Shown: in pieces, positions 25,549-37,890 of the stretch
Numbering within the stretch: position 1 is the first letter of the stretch
Layout: each line of letters opens with the position of its first letter
Assembly: GCF_009730915.1 (NCBI RefSeq)
Contig: NC_052489.1
Location: 28,947,916 to 29,011,915, forward strand
DNA from: Dioscorea cayenensis subsp. rotundata
Lineage: Eukaryota; Streptophyta; Magnoliopsida; Dioscoreales; Dioscoreaceae
Length of the DNA: 64,000 bases
Direction: 5' to 3'
The notes under the pieces: model-generated
Database searches by the model: none
What the model was told of the DNA's origin: nothing
What the model saw: only the letters and a program-made list of their open reading frames with translations
Program-made: the position numbers and the translations under genes

Positions 25549-28485
25549 CTCGATGGAGCTGCGCAAGGACCAGCGCGCATGAGAGAAGGATTTGGGGGCT
25601 TTCGAATTGGGAGTGGTCGGTGGGTGGAGGGAGAGAAAGGGAGGAAAATGGCAGGCCAAGCAAGGACCTTTCTTTCTTGTGTTGAGAGAGACCTTGTAGA
25701 ATAAAATAATGATACTTTGGAGGGGGTTTTCCGCATAATACTCTTAATACTTACAAAATTGTCAAAATATTTGGGCCTCATTGGAAAAATGCAAGGTAAA
25801 TTACTTTTCAGACCCCCTAATTTACTGCTAGTTCATTTTTAGTCCTTATAAGGCATTAGGAATTAGGATGTAGTTTTTCCCTGAAAAATAAAAATTTCTT
25901 TCTATACAATATATCATAAATAATAATATTAGCAAATGAGTTAAAATTCTTTTGAAGCGTAAAATATTGAAGTACAACACAACCAAAATTTAAGTTTCAA
26001 AGAATTTTATATATGAAAATTACAATAAATTTTTGTACTTCAAAAATCATGGCACAAAAAAATTTGTTAAATTACAACACTATCAAAAGAAAATTTATTA
26101 ATTGATAGTTTTTATTAATTTTTTTAAAAAAAGTAACATGTGAATATTGAGAAGAAAAGAAAAACTCATAAAACATTATTGTAAATTTTTTTTATTGCAA
26201 AACAAACCTAGAGAAAATAAATAAATAAATAAATAAATACTACGTAATTTTGAATTTTTTGCCCATCACTTGTACAAATCAAGGTGTACATCACAAATAA
26301 TTTTATGTTGACCAATTAATATTAAACACAGTATAATACAAATACTTATAATACAGCTCAACCATCTCTGTTGTATTTGATTACTTATGTTATACAAATC
26401 AAGGCTTTTGGTTATATGCAGTTGAAAATATAATGAATTTCATATTATAATATATTTGTAAATCTTATATTTGAGAATGTAGTGAGTATCAAATTTATTT
26501 GTTGGTTAGATGTATTTAGAATGTTACATTATAAAATTTTGTATTTAGTTTGAATAATTTGTAAAGATTGATTTGATATATAGTTACAAATTTTATTAAT
26601 TATAAATACACAATTATATTTTATTAATTATAAAATAAAATAACATATTTAGTTAATTTAATAATTTATTATTATTTTTGTATTAATTCATTTTATATGT
26701 TTAATATTTATATTAAATATAGTATACACTATCAATTATTGCTCAATGACAATAAAATTTAAAACAAACATTTAAAAATTTAGTTATAAAAAAATTTTGT
26801 AATTTTTTTATAATTTTAAAATTAAAATAGACAATTATATTAAATATTTATAAAAATAATAAAATAAATTTTATAAAAATTAAAATGATAATAAAAATGG
26901 ATATTTTCATGCCTCGCATTATAGTTGTATGCCTATTTCAAACAATCGGATGCCTTGTGATGAGTATTTTAAATCTTGGATTTTATAATTGGCCGTGTTT
27001 CAAAATCCACTTAAATGGGTCCACTGAATTTTCATTCACATCAACTTTTTAAATCCCACCAAATAAACAATGGATTTTAAAATAATATTTAATTTTTTTT
27101 AAACATATTACACATATTCCATTATAAAATTGGCAAGTATATATACAATAAAAAAAATACATACACCAGGAAATTAAATATTCGGTTATGTGTCCTCGCT
27201 CGTGATACAAAGTTTAGATTTTAAACCCACATCCATAAGGTCATGCCTCGAACCCGGCTCGCCAGGCTCAGTGCGCTGACAAACGGCCGCACACCTACAA
27301 GGCCTAAACCAAATAGGCATACAAAGCCTCGAAACCTAGTCCAAAGCAGAACATACAATATAACAGAGCTGTAAAATCAAAAGTCAAAAACTGAAATTCA
27401 CAAGGTTCAAAATTCCAACTATCAAGTACAAGATGGTGCTCTATAAATAAAACACATACTCACACAGACAGAACAACAACTCAAACTTATAAAGGATCAA
27501 GATCACAATCTCTCGCTAGCTCACTAGATGTCTGTTGTACTATTCACTCCTGAACTTAAAAAAATAAACAACAGATTATGAGTTTGACAACTCAGTAAGC
27601 ACCCACTAAAAAATTATAGGGATCATTTGCAAAAATCAGAAATTATCAAAATCAAAATCAGAAATCAAATTTATTTCAAATAAACTTAGATGTCAAAACC
27701 AAGCATATAGGTCCCCAAAACAATTATTGCCAAAACAAAATAACAGAACTCATATATTTACCCTCGGTGACCCGAGCCAGATTTATCAGAGGCCGTTTTT
27801 CTTCACCGACGGAAAGCGGTGTGAAACTATAGTTTCTATATCAGAGTACATGTCGACACAGTCAGTGTTTAACCCCTAGTGACAGGGTTATTGCAGAGTT
27901 AGTTTGGGGACTACGAGTACTTTGTCAAAATATTTCATGTTCACAAAACAATAAACTATCAAAATTCATACTGGGCAAAATGCAAGTAATTTGCAGTCAC
28001 ATGATCCCATTTTTATCATATCAAAATAATCCAGTTAATTGAATCCAAACATGAACAGATAATAAAAAAACACAATAGTAATTAATCAGAAAGTAAATAA
28101 ATATCTGAAATTCAAAAATTAAGTAATCCAAACTTAAATAAATTATTTAAACCTTTCAGATAATTCTAATCCAAAATAAAATATCATTAACTCGAACTTT
28201 AAAATAATTTAAAATAATTCTAAAAATAATAATAAATAAATAATTCAAAATATAAATAAATAAATAAAATCATTATTTTTCTCAAAATTTTCAGATGTTC
28301 AGAAAACTAAAGTATATACATATAATATGATTTATATGTGGGATACTTACCAGCCAGATTTTTGAATTCTTACATCAATCGAGTATTTCTAAAGAAGTCC
28401 TAATTTGGGAATAACCCATCAGAATTACAAGTAAACAAATTCTAAAATTCACACGAATGCAAAAACAAATCAAACACTAATGCTA

Positions 28486-29848
28486 TGTTTGGATTGAGGG
28501 CCGACGAGGGAACGTAAAGTAAAGCGAGGGTTTTGGAGGGTCAGAGTCGGTCATTCCCTCGTTTGGATTGGTATTTTTAATTTAACGAAGGGAAAGGAAC
28601 TCTGACCCTCCAAAACCCTCCGAAACCCCCTTTTTCTTGGCCCCCCGATTTGGGGTGCCGGGGGAGGGAGAACCTCGTAAAGATTTTAAAATTTTTTAAA
28701 AGACCTTATTGCCCTTAATTTTTTTAAAATTAATTACATAACACCACTTCATAAGTTTTTTCTTTCACTTTTTTTCAATCTAATTTTATTTTAATCAAGT
28801 ATTCACATGACACCCATCACAATATTTGTTTTTATGTATTTCTTTTTTGTTTGCTTATTTTTTTTTATCTATTTGTTTATATTGTGTTTTTTATTTCTCA
28901 ATTCAACATTAGAATAATTTATCTTAATAGAATTCTATTCTTAATATAATTCTATTGCTATCCAAATTTTATTCGAAGCACAAATAAAATTAAAATTTTC
29001 TTTGAGTGAGAAAAAAAACTAATAATTATGTAATTCAACATGATTATTATGCTATGAATTAAAATATTAACATAGGTTTATTAACAATATGATAAAGTGA
29101 TCTTGTGATGATCCATATAGAATTGTAGAAGGAATTGGTCTTTAAATCCTAATTAAGTAATTTGGTGTTGTATAATTGAGAGGGAAACTATTCTAAGAAT
29201 AGTTAGAAGCTACTTTGCATCGGCACGACTAATTGTTCATGCGTGATGCTACATAGGATAATGTGCTATTCAAAAGGTAGGTTGTTCTTTCAACTATAGA
29301 TTCTGATGACTAATAATTTGTTTGTATTTAAAAAAATTTGATGTTTGGGAAATATATATTTTGGTTTCACTTTTATCTTCGACTTTATTTTTGTCTTCTT
29401 TATGCAAATATTATATGGTTATATGATAGACGATAGTTTATTTGTGCTTCAAATATCCACATAATTTATTTTCTTTTATAAATTATGTGATTAGACATTA
29501 ATGCAATTGTATTTTATTATAAAATATAAAAATCAAAATCAAAATAATAATTTTAATATTTATTAAAAAAAATCTACTTAAAGTGTGAATTTATTCGAGA
29601 TATTCATAATGCATGTGTTTAAATAGAAATAAGTAATTTTTATTTAATAATAAGGGTATAATTGGTAAATTATATTATTATATATCTTTTCCTTTCCTTT
29701 CCCTTCCGTAATCATACAAGGTTTATTAGAGAACTCTTTTTTCTTTTTCCTCCATAAAATTTGTCTATCCAAACGAGGGTTGAACCCATCCTTTCCTTTC
29801 CCTCCCTTTCCCTCCCCTTACTTTCCCTTCGACTTTTGAATCCAAACA
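28486..29848. mobile_element. non-autonomous TIR DNA transposon, 1.36 kb
   Basis: Left end TGTTTGGATTGAGGGCC and right end, inverted, TGTTTGGATTCAAAAGTCG share a perfect TGTTTGGATT start followed by imperfect GAGGGAA/GGGAAAG-rich subterminal repeats. The 3-bp sequence CTA directly flanks both ends (28483-28485 and 29849-29851), consistent with a target-site duplication. The interior is A+T-rich and encodes nothing recognisable. TSD length and subterminal style suggest the PIF/Harbinger superfamily, but hAT-like relatives are not excluded. Confidence 0.65.
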
Positions 29849-30079
29849 CTATGTAACAAAATTACCAAGGTTAAGACCAATAACCAATTCCCCTACAAAC
29901 CTTAAGATTAAAATCAGCGTAGCTTTGCAAATTCTAACCCAAATCAAAAATTTTAAACTTCTGAGAAAACTAGGCATCTTCATGTAAAACATATCCAAAC
30001 CTTACAATGATTTGAGACCTACAGAATTTAAGCCACCGGTATTAAAAATCATAACTATGTAAACCAACAGTTTCAGACA

Positions 30080-30800
30080 TGCCTATTCCAATAAAAATAT
30101 CTCACAACATATAACTTCAAAAGTAATACAATCTTACTGACAATCACATAACTCAGAAATGAACAACTTTCCTATTTTTTTTACCTTATCCAATTCAATC
30201 TTCATGATCATAAAAAATAACCATAATTCTTCATGCTATGCACAGAAATATCATCCGAGACACTTATACCAATAGGGCTATATCTCACAAACTACAGATG
30301 CAAAAAATCTAAAATTTTGCAGGTATTTAGGTAACATCAAACTATATAACTTTGTTATACTACTCTTCTCCAAATTCCATATACAAGACCATCAAATTGT
30401 CTAAGAAATCCTTATGTTCTCTGCAGATTTAGTATTGAGCACACCTATAGAAATCTGATCATATCTCACAATTTACATGGCTAAAAATTCTGAAATTTTG
30501 CAGAGTCAAATATAACATCGTCCTATATAACTTTCTTATATAAATATAAATCTAAAACAGAACTTACAATTATGAAAATAATCAAAAACTGTTCAAGGGC
30601 TGAACAGAAATCCTGTCCGCATCACCTGCGTCTAAAAATTTATAATTTGCAGGATACTACTCCAAAAATTCTGAAATTTGGCAGAAAGCTAAACAAGATC
30701 TCGATCTACAATTTTTCTATTCTGATCTCTTCCAAATTCCATCTCTAGATCTTCGAAATAAATTAGAGATCTCTATTATGCTAACATGAACTTTCTAAAT
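30080..30800. repeat. diverged tandem modules of about 150-180 bp
   Basis: The words ATATCTCACAA, AAATTTTGCAG, TATATAACTTT and CTCCAAATTCCAT recur in the same order about three to four times (near 30095, 30285, 30466 and 30640), with diverged spacers. They lie within the LTR-like fossil. Confidence 0.55.
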
Positions 30801-32029
30801 TTTATCCTCAAATTAAAATTAAATCAATTCTCACCAAACCCTAACCCTAACTAGTAACACGTCACAAACAAGTATAAGAAAGAGCAATAACAAAATAACT
30901 CGGAACCTTACCTCAGCAATAACAGTGAAATGAAAACCGTGACGATGAAACCCTTCTCCCGTCCTCGTTGCCGACATCACCCGCAAAAAGGAAGAGAAAG
31001 AAATGAGGCAAGTCTCTCTCTCTTACCTAAAAGGTGATCTAAAAACCGAAAGGTTCGAGGAGATCTGGCAGGTTTTGAAAACCAAACAAAAACAAAATCA
31101 ATGCTAAGATTAAAAGTAAAACCAACGGCTAGGATTAAAAGATAAAAGCAATGGCTAGAATTTGATTTAGGGGTGGGGCTCACACATAATAAGAGACTAT
31201 TAAAATGTTATCACCATTATATCAAGCAGGTTTTGTACTTGGACAATAAAATTCACATATCAACGCTTTTTCGATGGAACCAATGGCTCTAGATTAAATG
31301 TATGTTGACTTGAAAATGGTGGATTTTTGTGATATAGTATTATTTAATATAATATAAAATAATTTTAATAATAACATTACTATATATAATAAATATATCT
31401 AAATACTTAATATACTCCACCCAGGTAAAACTACCCCTCGAGATGAATTAATTTAAAAAAATTTCAAATCATGAGTGAAAACAAGAATCACATTTAGTTG
31501 GAGTTTATTTATTTATCTTTTAATAAATAGGGAGAAGCCTTTTATTTATAAAAAACTTAGGGAATATGGATAAACATGTAGTTAATATTACATACATCTC
31601 TGAAGTTATTTTGGGAATGTTTATTTTCGGGGATTTTGGGAGAAGTGAGGAGAAAATGATATACTTTATCTTATTTTTAGTGTTCATTTGTCATACAGTA
31701 AATTTTGAATTATACTCATTTCAATATTTTTTTTACTGAAATGTTAGGGGAGTAAGCCAATTTATAAAACCTCATTTATTTTCAATTCAAATTTTTTTTT
31801 GAATTCATAAAACTCTTTAATTTTTATTTTTTACAAATAAACACCCCCTAATTTTGAAATGAATGGCCTCTAAGTTTTGTTTTTTTTAAAAAACCATAAA
31901 AATGTAGATATAGAAACAAATAATAATTAACAAGCATGTGATTTTTATGCGGGAAAATTATGGAAACGATGACAATTAATTTTTGAAAAGGTTACTTACA
32001 ACGGTGGTGCTTCGAATGGCCCACCATGT

Positions 32030-32039
32030 GACACGTGTC
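32030..32039. promoter_or_regulatory. palindromic G-box / ABRE (GACACGTGTC)
   Basis: Perfect 10-bp palindrome with a CACGTG core, the binding site of bZIP and bHLH factors. It lies about 100 bp upstream of the TATA-like element of the patatin-like gene and suggests abscisic-acid, stress or light control. Confidence 0.6.
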
Positions 32040-32130
32040 CCTTCCTTTCTCTCGTGTCTTTCTTTTTTTGTCCTCATTCCCAAATGAAAAAGAAAGGAAC
32101 GAAACTTTGGTCCTCACGAAATTCCAAACA

Positions 32131-32140
32131 TTTATAAATA
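32131..32140 (+). promoter_or_regulatory. TATA-like box of the patatin-like gene
   Basis: TTTATAAATA lies 48 bp before the ATG at 32188. A TATA box here places transcription start near 32163, downstream of the ATG at 32146. It therefore favours the 32188 start, which also begins a typical plastid transit peptide (MASLASISALVAG). Confidence 0.5.
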
Positions 32141-32187
32141 CCGAGATGCTGCCATTGAAGAAGCCCGAGCTCGCACGGCGTGCCTTC

Positions 32188-35100
32188 ATGGCATCTCTCG
32201 CCTCGATCTCCGCCCTTGTCGCTGGGCGTCCTTTCGATCGCGCTCGCTTTCCCTCCCCTCAGCGAGCCAAGGGGTTCAGGGTCTTCGCCCGGACCGAAGG
32301 CAAGGACGCCCCGATCGAGGAGAAGAAATCCCTGGCTGTCGCCACCGGGGAGCTGTTCCTTGGCCTCGCGTCGCGGCTTATCAGGACACGGCGCCCGGAG
32401 GTGGATTTTTTTTACCCCAGGAAAGGGAGGTCGGTGGTTGTGGAGGATCCGACGGGAGAGGATGTGGTTTGGGAGCAGCGGGAGAAAGGATGTGGAGGCG
32501 GAGAGGGAGGGGAGGATGGTGACGAGCCCTGGGTTTAGTTTCTCTGCCGCTGGGTTGTTGTTTCCCTACCATCTTGGTGTTGCTCAACTGCTTCTTGAGA
32601 AAGGCTACATCAAGGTGACTTCTTTTTCTTTCTTTCTTTCTTTCTTTTTTTTTTGGTTGATTGAATTTTAAGTATTCTGTTCTTCATTAGCAAGAGCTAG
32701 ATTCTGCATTGCATTGATAACTACTAGTGAAACTCTAATTATAAAAACCATGTATTTAATTTAGAATTCTGTAAACCTAAAGAATTTTGAGATTGCTCTG
32801 TCTGTTTGTCTGGCGGTAATAAGATAAATGGTGTTTAATTTGGAATTCTAGAAACCTAAAGAATTTTGAGGTTAATCGTTTATTGGTCGGGTGGTAATAA
32901 GATGTATTGTGTTTAATTCGAGTTCTTAAAACCTAAAGAATTTTGAGAATCTCATCTATTTGTCTGGTGGTAATGAGATGAATGGTGTTTAATTCATGAT
33001 TCATGATATTTGTAAATTGTGGGCCTGTGGCATAGAGTTGTTTGTATTGACTGGCATTTAGTCTATATTTATTTGAACAAATGCAGATAAAGATGGATGG
33101 TGTTGGGGTAGTGATTTAGGTGACCTAAAACCATGGTACAGCTTTCCAATTTTTAACATACCTGCAAAAATTACCAGTTTGTTTCATAGAACAAATGGCA
33201 CCAAGAAAAATTATGTAAGCTTCGTATCTAGATATGAAATTTATGGTAACATTTTCATATGTTGGCAACATGATCTATTTATTTAATAAGGAAATATACC
33301 TTTTTGGTTGGATGGTGTATTGTGTGGCACATTTTAGATTGTGTACTGAAATATCTGGTGTATTTGTGCTGCGATGCCTTTAAGATGCTGTTTGTTTAGG
33401 ATTTATCTGTTATTATTTGTTCATTTCTTTCTTGGCTGCAGAATAGCTTCTATTTTCAGCATTAATTGTGTGTTGTTTTATTCTTTCTATTTCCATTTAT
33501 TTATTAAGGCAACCATTCCTTTCTGATTTAGGAAACCACGCCTTTGTCTGGCTCATCAGCTGGAGCAATAGTATGTGCAGTGATTGCTTCTGGAAGCAGT
33601 ATGCAGGAAGCCCTACGAGCTACCAAGATTCTTGCTGATGATTGTCGACTCAATGGCACTGCATTCCGCCTAGGAGTATGTATGATCTCTGATGAATTTG
33701 TCAAAGTGCTCATTATATTTCCAATTTACTTCTTTTGAAGAAATCCTATAACAAATAACTAGGTTCTCTTGCCTTCAGAACAATTTGTTTATGCGTATTG
33801 TATCTGCTGTATCTACTGTTTTAATTGTGACCACTTTGGATGAAAGATTTTTAAGTTTGCATTCAAGGTAGATGTCTTCTGTTAAGTTGCAATTGATCTT
33901 GTAATTTCTGAATCTTGTTATGCGCAGGCAGTCCTCAGGGATGTTCTTAACAATTTCCTGCCTGATGATGCACACACAAGATCCAATGGAAGGGTTCGTG
34001 GTAAGGATAGAGTCTCTCATTTTCCTTTCATTTGGTGTCTTTAGTTTGCTTCTTGCACTTTTGAGGTTGTGTTGTACATCTAAGATTGAGCTAAATTACT
34101 CTATAGTTGGTGAATGTTTCCTTATTGTACAAATGAAAGAATGAATGTCCTTGGTCTTTGATATTATAAAGAAGCACATAATCATACCCAATCATGTGAA
34201 GTCATGGAGTGCCCATGTTAATTGAGCGGGCTCTACAAAGGAATATTAAGGCCTAGCTCAAAATTGGGGTTTACTGCAAGATCTTAAAATCATTTTACAC
34301 ATTAGTACTGATAATTGCTAACTTCAATATGTGCATTTCTGGAGACTTAAATGGAGTTACTGAGAGCAGTACCACAAGTGTATTATGCTTGTATTTTAAC
34401 AAGGTGATGATATATATTGGGTAGCACCTTTTGTTTACCACATTTATGTTCTCTAAGGCTGGTATATAAGATGTATGCCTTGATAATGTCCATTTACAAT
34501 TGAAGTTCTGAAATTATATTCTTTATTCAAAGCAACAATCTCTCTTGGCCCCTGAAATGTTTGAGGTTTTGTGGTCTGAAAAAAATTATAAATATTGTAC
34601 CTATGTTAATTAAACATTTCTGAGTTAGATTTTTCTCACTCATGGTTATTCATGCACGTCCATGCAAATGATACATGAGTACCTAGCTTTGTAAGTTACA
34701 TTTATCTGAGAATATTTCAACATGGTGTGCTAGCTTTCTAGATTCAAAATGTCATTGTTTAAGTTAGTGTATTTTTTCTTCTTTATTGTCATTGAATTTT
34801 TACATGATAAATCTCTATATCCCTTATGTGTATCTAGATATTATTTTCTTGGCTGATCCGGCCCTCGCTTTCCCTATAGTTGCTATCACTCAGTTATTCT
34901 GGAGACCAAAGGGTCTGCTTGTGGATCAATTTGACTCCAAGGAAGACCTTATCAATGCAGTCTTCACCTCTTCATTTATCCCTGGGTACGTTTGTGTTAA
35001 ATATTGCTATTGTGCTTTATAATATAAACTTTGTGAGATTTTTGAAATATGCAAGATATGGCCATGACCTTCAAGATGTACCCTTGTTGGTTTAATGACT

Positions 35101-35936
35101 TTTTATCTGATGCTATGGAAGGGCTGTTAAAATTTTTCACATTGTGATAGCCCAAATCCATTAGTCTTAGGTCCATCTTTCCATTTCCTATCTCTGAAAG
35201 GGAAATTGGTTAATTTCTGCATCATAATAGCATCTCCCAGGCTTCACTCTAAATGGCTCTATTTTTTTTTTCTATCCAAGATTGTGCGCAAAGGATTTCT
35301 CTCCTTTATCTTAAAAACCTTTTTACCTTTATGTGTGAAAATTTGCTGTTTGGTGTTGTTTTGACATTATTAGTTCTCTTTCCTGTGTTTACTATCCTGT
35401 ATCGAACCTCAGCTGCAAAACTTATATTTTCCTTTTTATCAAATCTCATTTATTCTACATGCTTGTTTCTAGTTTCTCTGGTATTTTTCCCTATTCAATC
35501 CCCTTCAGTCCTTAAGTTAAGGTCACTAGATATAGGCTTCACCACTGGCCATAAAATTGTGCTCCTCTTAGTTCAACTCCATTGATAACAATCTGTCATA
35601 AGAAAGAGTCCCAATCTGCAAAATAAATTCTAAATTAATGTACTACTTGCTAAAATAAATGGACCAAATATTGTCATGGTACAGGTATCTAGCACCAAGG
35701 CCGGCAACTATTTTCCGAAATCGGTTATGTATTGATGGTGGTTTGACGTTGTTTATGCCACCAACTTCTGCTTCAGAAACGGTGCGACTTCTATATTCAT
35801 CATTGGGCAATATTTAACTTTGAATGGCATCTGAATTATAGTTTTATTGTAGTGATTGTTGTATCAGGATTGCTAATGTCCATGCTTTGGAAGAATCATT
35901 TGTCCTTGTATGAAAATGGGTGGAATTTTGATGTCA

Positions 35937-35971
<35 letters not shown>

Positions 35972-37016
35972 TGTATTGCCATTTTATCACACTTGATATC
36001 ATGCTCACCCATGAAAGTTTTTTATTCCCAATTTAGAATGAATAGATGAAGGTTTACTAGTCATCCATATATAGGAGAATTATATTTTGACGCATGACAT
36101 TACACCCACATGCATTTATTCATTGCTTTTTTTTTTGAAAAATCCTTCAGACAAACTGGTTTTGGTACATTTCCATTTCTGTATATCTAGTAATTTGCGT
36201 GATGAGGCATAGGCTTCTTTGGAGTGGGCTTGAACATGTTCTGCTTGTTGAATATCAGAACTTCCTAGCAGAAGTCATCCTTGAAGTATTTTTGTTGTTT
36301 TTTTTAACCTCGTGACTATCAATATCTCAGATCTGGCTTAAGAAAGGAGGAATTTTATATAAATATTTTGCATATACATTAAAGTGGGACAACACTTGCA
36401 CAGAAGAGATTCAGTAGGTTTACTAATATCTTGAGCCCTATGACATTAAATTTGATTTTGGTCTTAAATCGTGTAAAATAGCAATGCAATGAAAGTTAAT
36501 TTTAGTTTCTTAGAGAGCTCAATCTTCTTGTTGCTCATGCATCTTACACCATTCACGGGATAATCTATTTTGTAAATTGTGCTTCAACTATGTTTTTCAG
36601 CACAGCTACTCTGCAGTCTTTGCTAATCTGATTTCCAACTATATTTTAATTTGCTAATGGCTACTCGTTGCAGGTGCGAGTATGTGCTTTTCCAGTCAAT
36701 CAATTAGGGTTAAAAGGCATTGGAATCAGCCCAGATTGCAACCCAGAGAACAGAGCTGGCCCTCGACAGGTGCATTTAATTATGATAAAAGCAAGTCCTG
36801 CACTCAGCCAATTCAGTTTCTCATGCTTTCAATATATATCTTCTTTCATTTCAGCTCTTCAACTGGGCACTAGAGCCTGCAGATGACTACATTCTTGATA
36901 AACTTTTTGAGCTTGGATATTTGGATGCGGATGTCTGGGCTTCGCAAAATCCAGTGGAATCGATCATAAAAGATGAAGATGACAGCAATGGTTCAGTGTC
37001 TCAGATCATAAGCTAG
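32188..37016 (+). CDS. patatin-like phospholipase/acyl hydrolase, probably plastid-targeted
   Basis: Serine acyl hydrolase with a Ser-Asp dyad. Exons: 32188-32614, 33532-33675, 33928-34000, 34880-34985, 35685-35781, 36674-36769, 36855-37016 (about 367 residues). The N-terminus MASLASISALVAG is transit-peptide-like. The patatin core has SPGFSFSAAGLLFPYHLGV (oxyanion region), the nucleophile elbow SGSSAGA (GxSxG), a sheltered helix MQEALRATKILADDC, GLLVDQFDSKEDLINAVFTS, SSFIPGYLAPRP and the catalytic Asp in CIDGG (usual motif DG[AG]). The acidic C-terminus includes KDEDDSNGS. Oddity: exon 1 has one surplus base at the GG pair 32488-32489. Upstream reads DVVWEQREK and downstream KDVEAEREGRMVTSPGFSF in another frame. 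An in-frame ATG at 32146 is the alternative start. Intron 1 contains a tandem repeat. Confidence 0.88.
32752..32998. repeat. three-copy tandem repeat (76-79 bp) in patatin intron 1
   Basis: Copies start at 32752, 32831 and 32909, with a partial fourth at 32985. Each has GTGTTTAATT, AATTCT, AAACCTAAAGAATTTTGAG and a TTTGTCTGGTGGTAATAAGA-like end. Copies differ by scattered substitutions. Confidence 0.85.
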
Positions 37017-37890
37017 ATTGCTGATATAGTTGAAAAGTAGATGGTAAGCGCTGACTGTTTCCCTGACAGTTAAAACATTCGTATAGCTATATTGTTTTAC
37101 GAAGCATTACTGCAACTGCTGCATCCTGCAAGGGCACAGTTTTTACTTTGGGGATCCTTATTGGGAAAGGAGCATAAGAATTGAAAAATTCTTTCGTTAT
37201 TTAAATAAATTTAAGCAAAAGATGAGGAAGAAACTAAAGAGATCAGGCTCTGGAGTTGTGTATAAGCTTTAAATAGTAATACATACTGAACATTGTTAAA
37301 AATGATGTTGAATGTTGACAAAAACAATTGTTGTGTATTTGTATATACAATTGTTTTATTGTTAATTATAGATATTTTTATGTATAGTAATTATTGAAAA
37401 TTTCATTCCTTGCTGTATTTTTTAAGATAATCAGGGTAAATTCTGCGCATTTGCAGGTGCAGTACATTTCTACAGACTGTATTTTGAACTCCGAAAAATT
37501 TGTGCACCTCAGTTAATATTGATATCTTTGACATTTAAACCTCGAGAAAATTTTAAATTATATAAAATTGCTTTTTGCTCACTATCTCAAACTAGAAATC
37601 CAGCGCATGGGAAGAAACTGTTGTTGCGGAACAAATTGGATCCCATCTAACACAGGGCTCTTTAGAAAATGTTAAGAACAACCAAAGTACAAGCAATCAC
37701 ACCATCACTCTTACAAGTAATTCTCTAGCATGTACAAAAGAACTGTAAATTGAAGACCTAATGGTCACTTGCAACCTGGATAGAGAACTGGGAATTTGTA
37801 TTCAAGCTTCCGCAAAATTCCAGCCAGTAAATCTTTTCCTTGTCAGCAAACCTCTTGGATTGAACAATTTGGCTTCCCCAAGAAACATAA
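37017..37890. other. convergent intergenic spacer
   Basis: The stop codons of the patatin-like (+) and CAND7-type (-) genes are 874 bp apart and the genes converge. The interval must hold both 3' untranslated regions, so the transcripts may come close or overlap. No other feature is seen. Confidence 0.6.

Larger units (their letters stand above)
27180..31190. mobile_element. probable LTR-retrotransposon-derived fossil, non-coding
   Basis: Higher-complexity sequence than its flanks, with no recognisable gag or pol. It has repetitive-DNA character: a CGAACCCGGCTCG stretch near 27250, a CTCAGTAAGCACCC-type stretch near 27590, and internal diverged modules (30080-30800). It is old and broken, with a younger DNA element nested in it (28486-29848). 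Ends and family are uncertain; a Ty3-type non-autonomous element or solo-LTR remnant is the best guess. Confidence 0.35.
25549..32187. other. A+T-rich, repeat-rich intergenic interval
   Basis: Begins with the TMEM41-like promoter. It continues as A+T-rich DNA with an (AAAT)n run near 26217, then an LTR-like fossil (27180-31190) split by a terminal-inverted-repeat element (28486-29848), and ends with the promoter of the patatin-like gene. No host gene was recognised. Confidence 0.6.

Noticed and set aside
25259-25663. 134-codon and 98-codon open frames near 25.3-25.7 kb
   Set aside because: Shadows of the first exon of the TMEM41-like gene.
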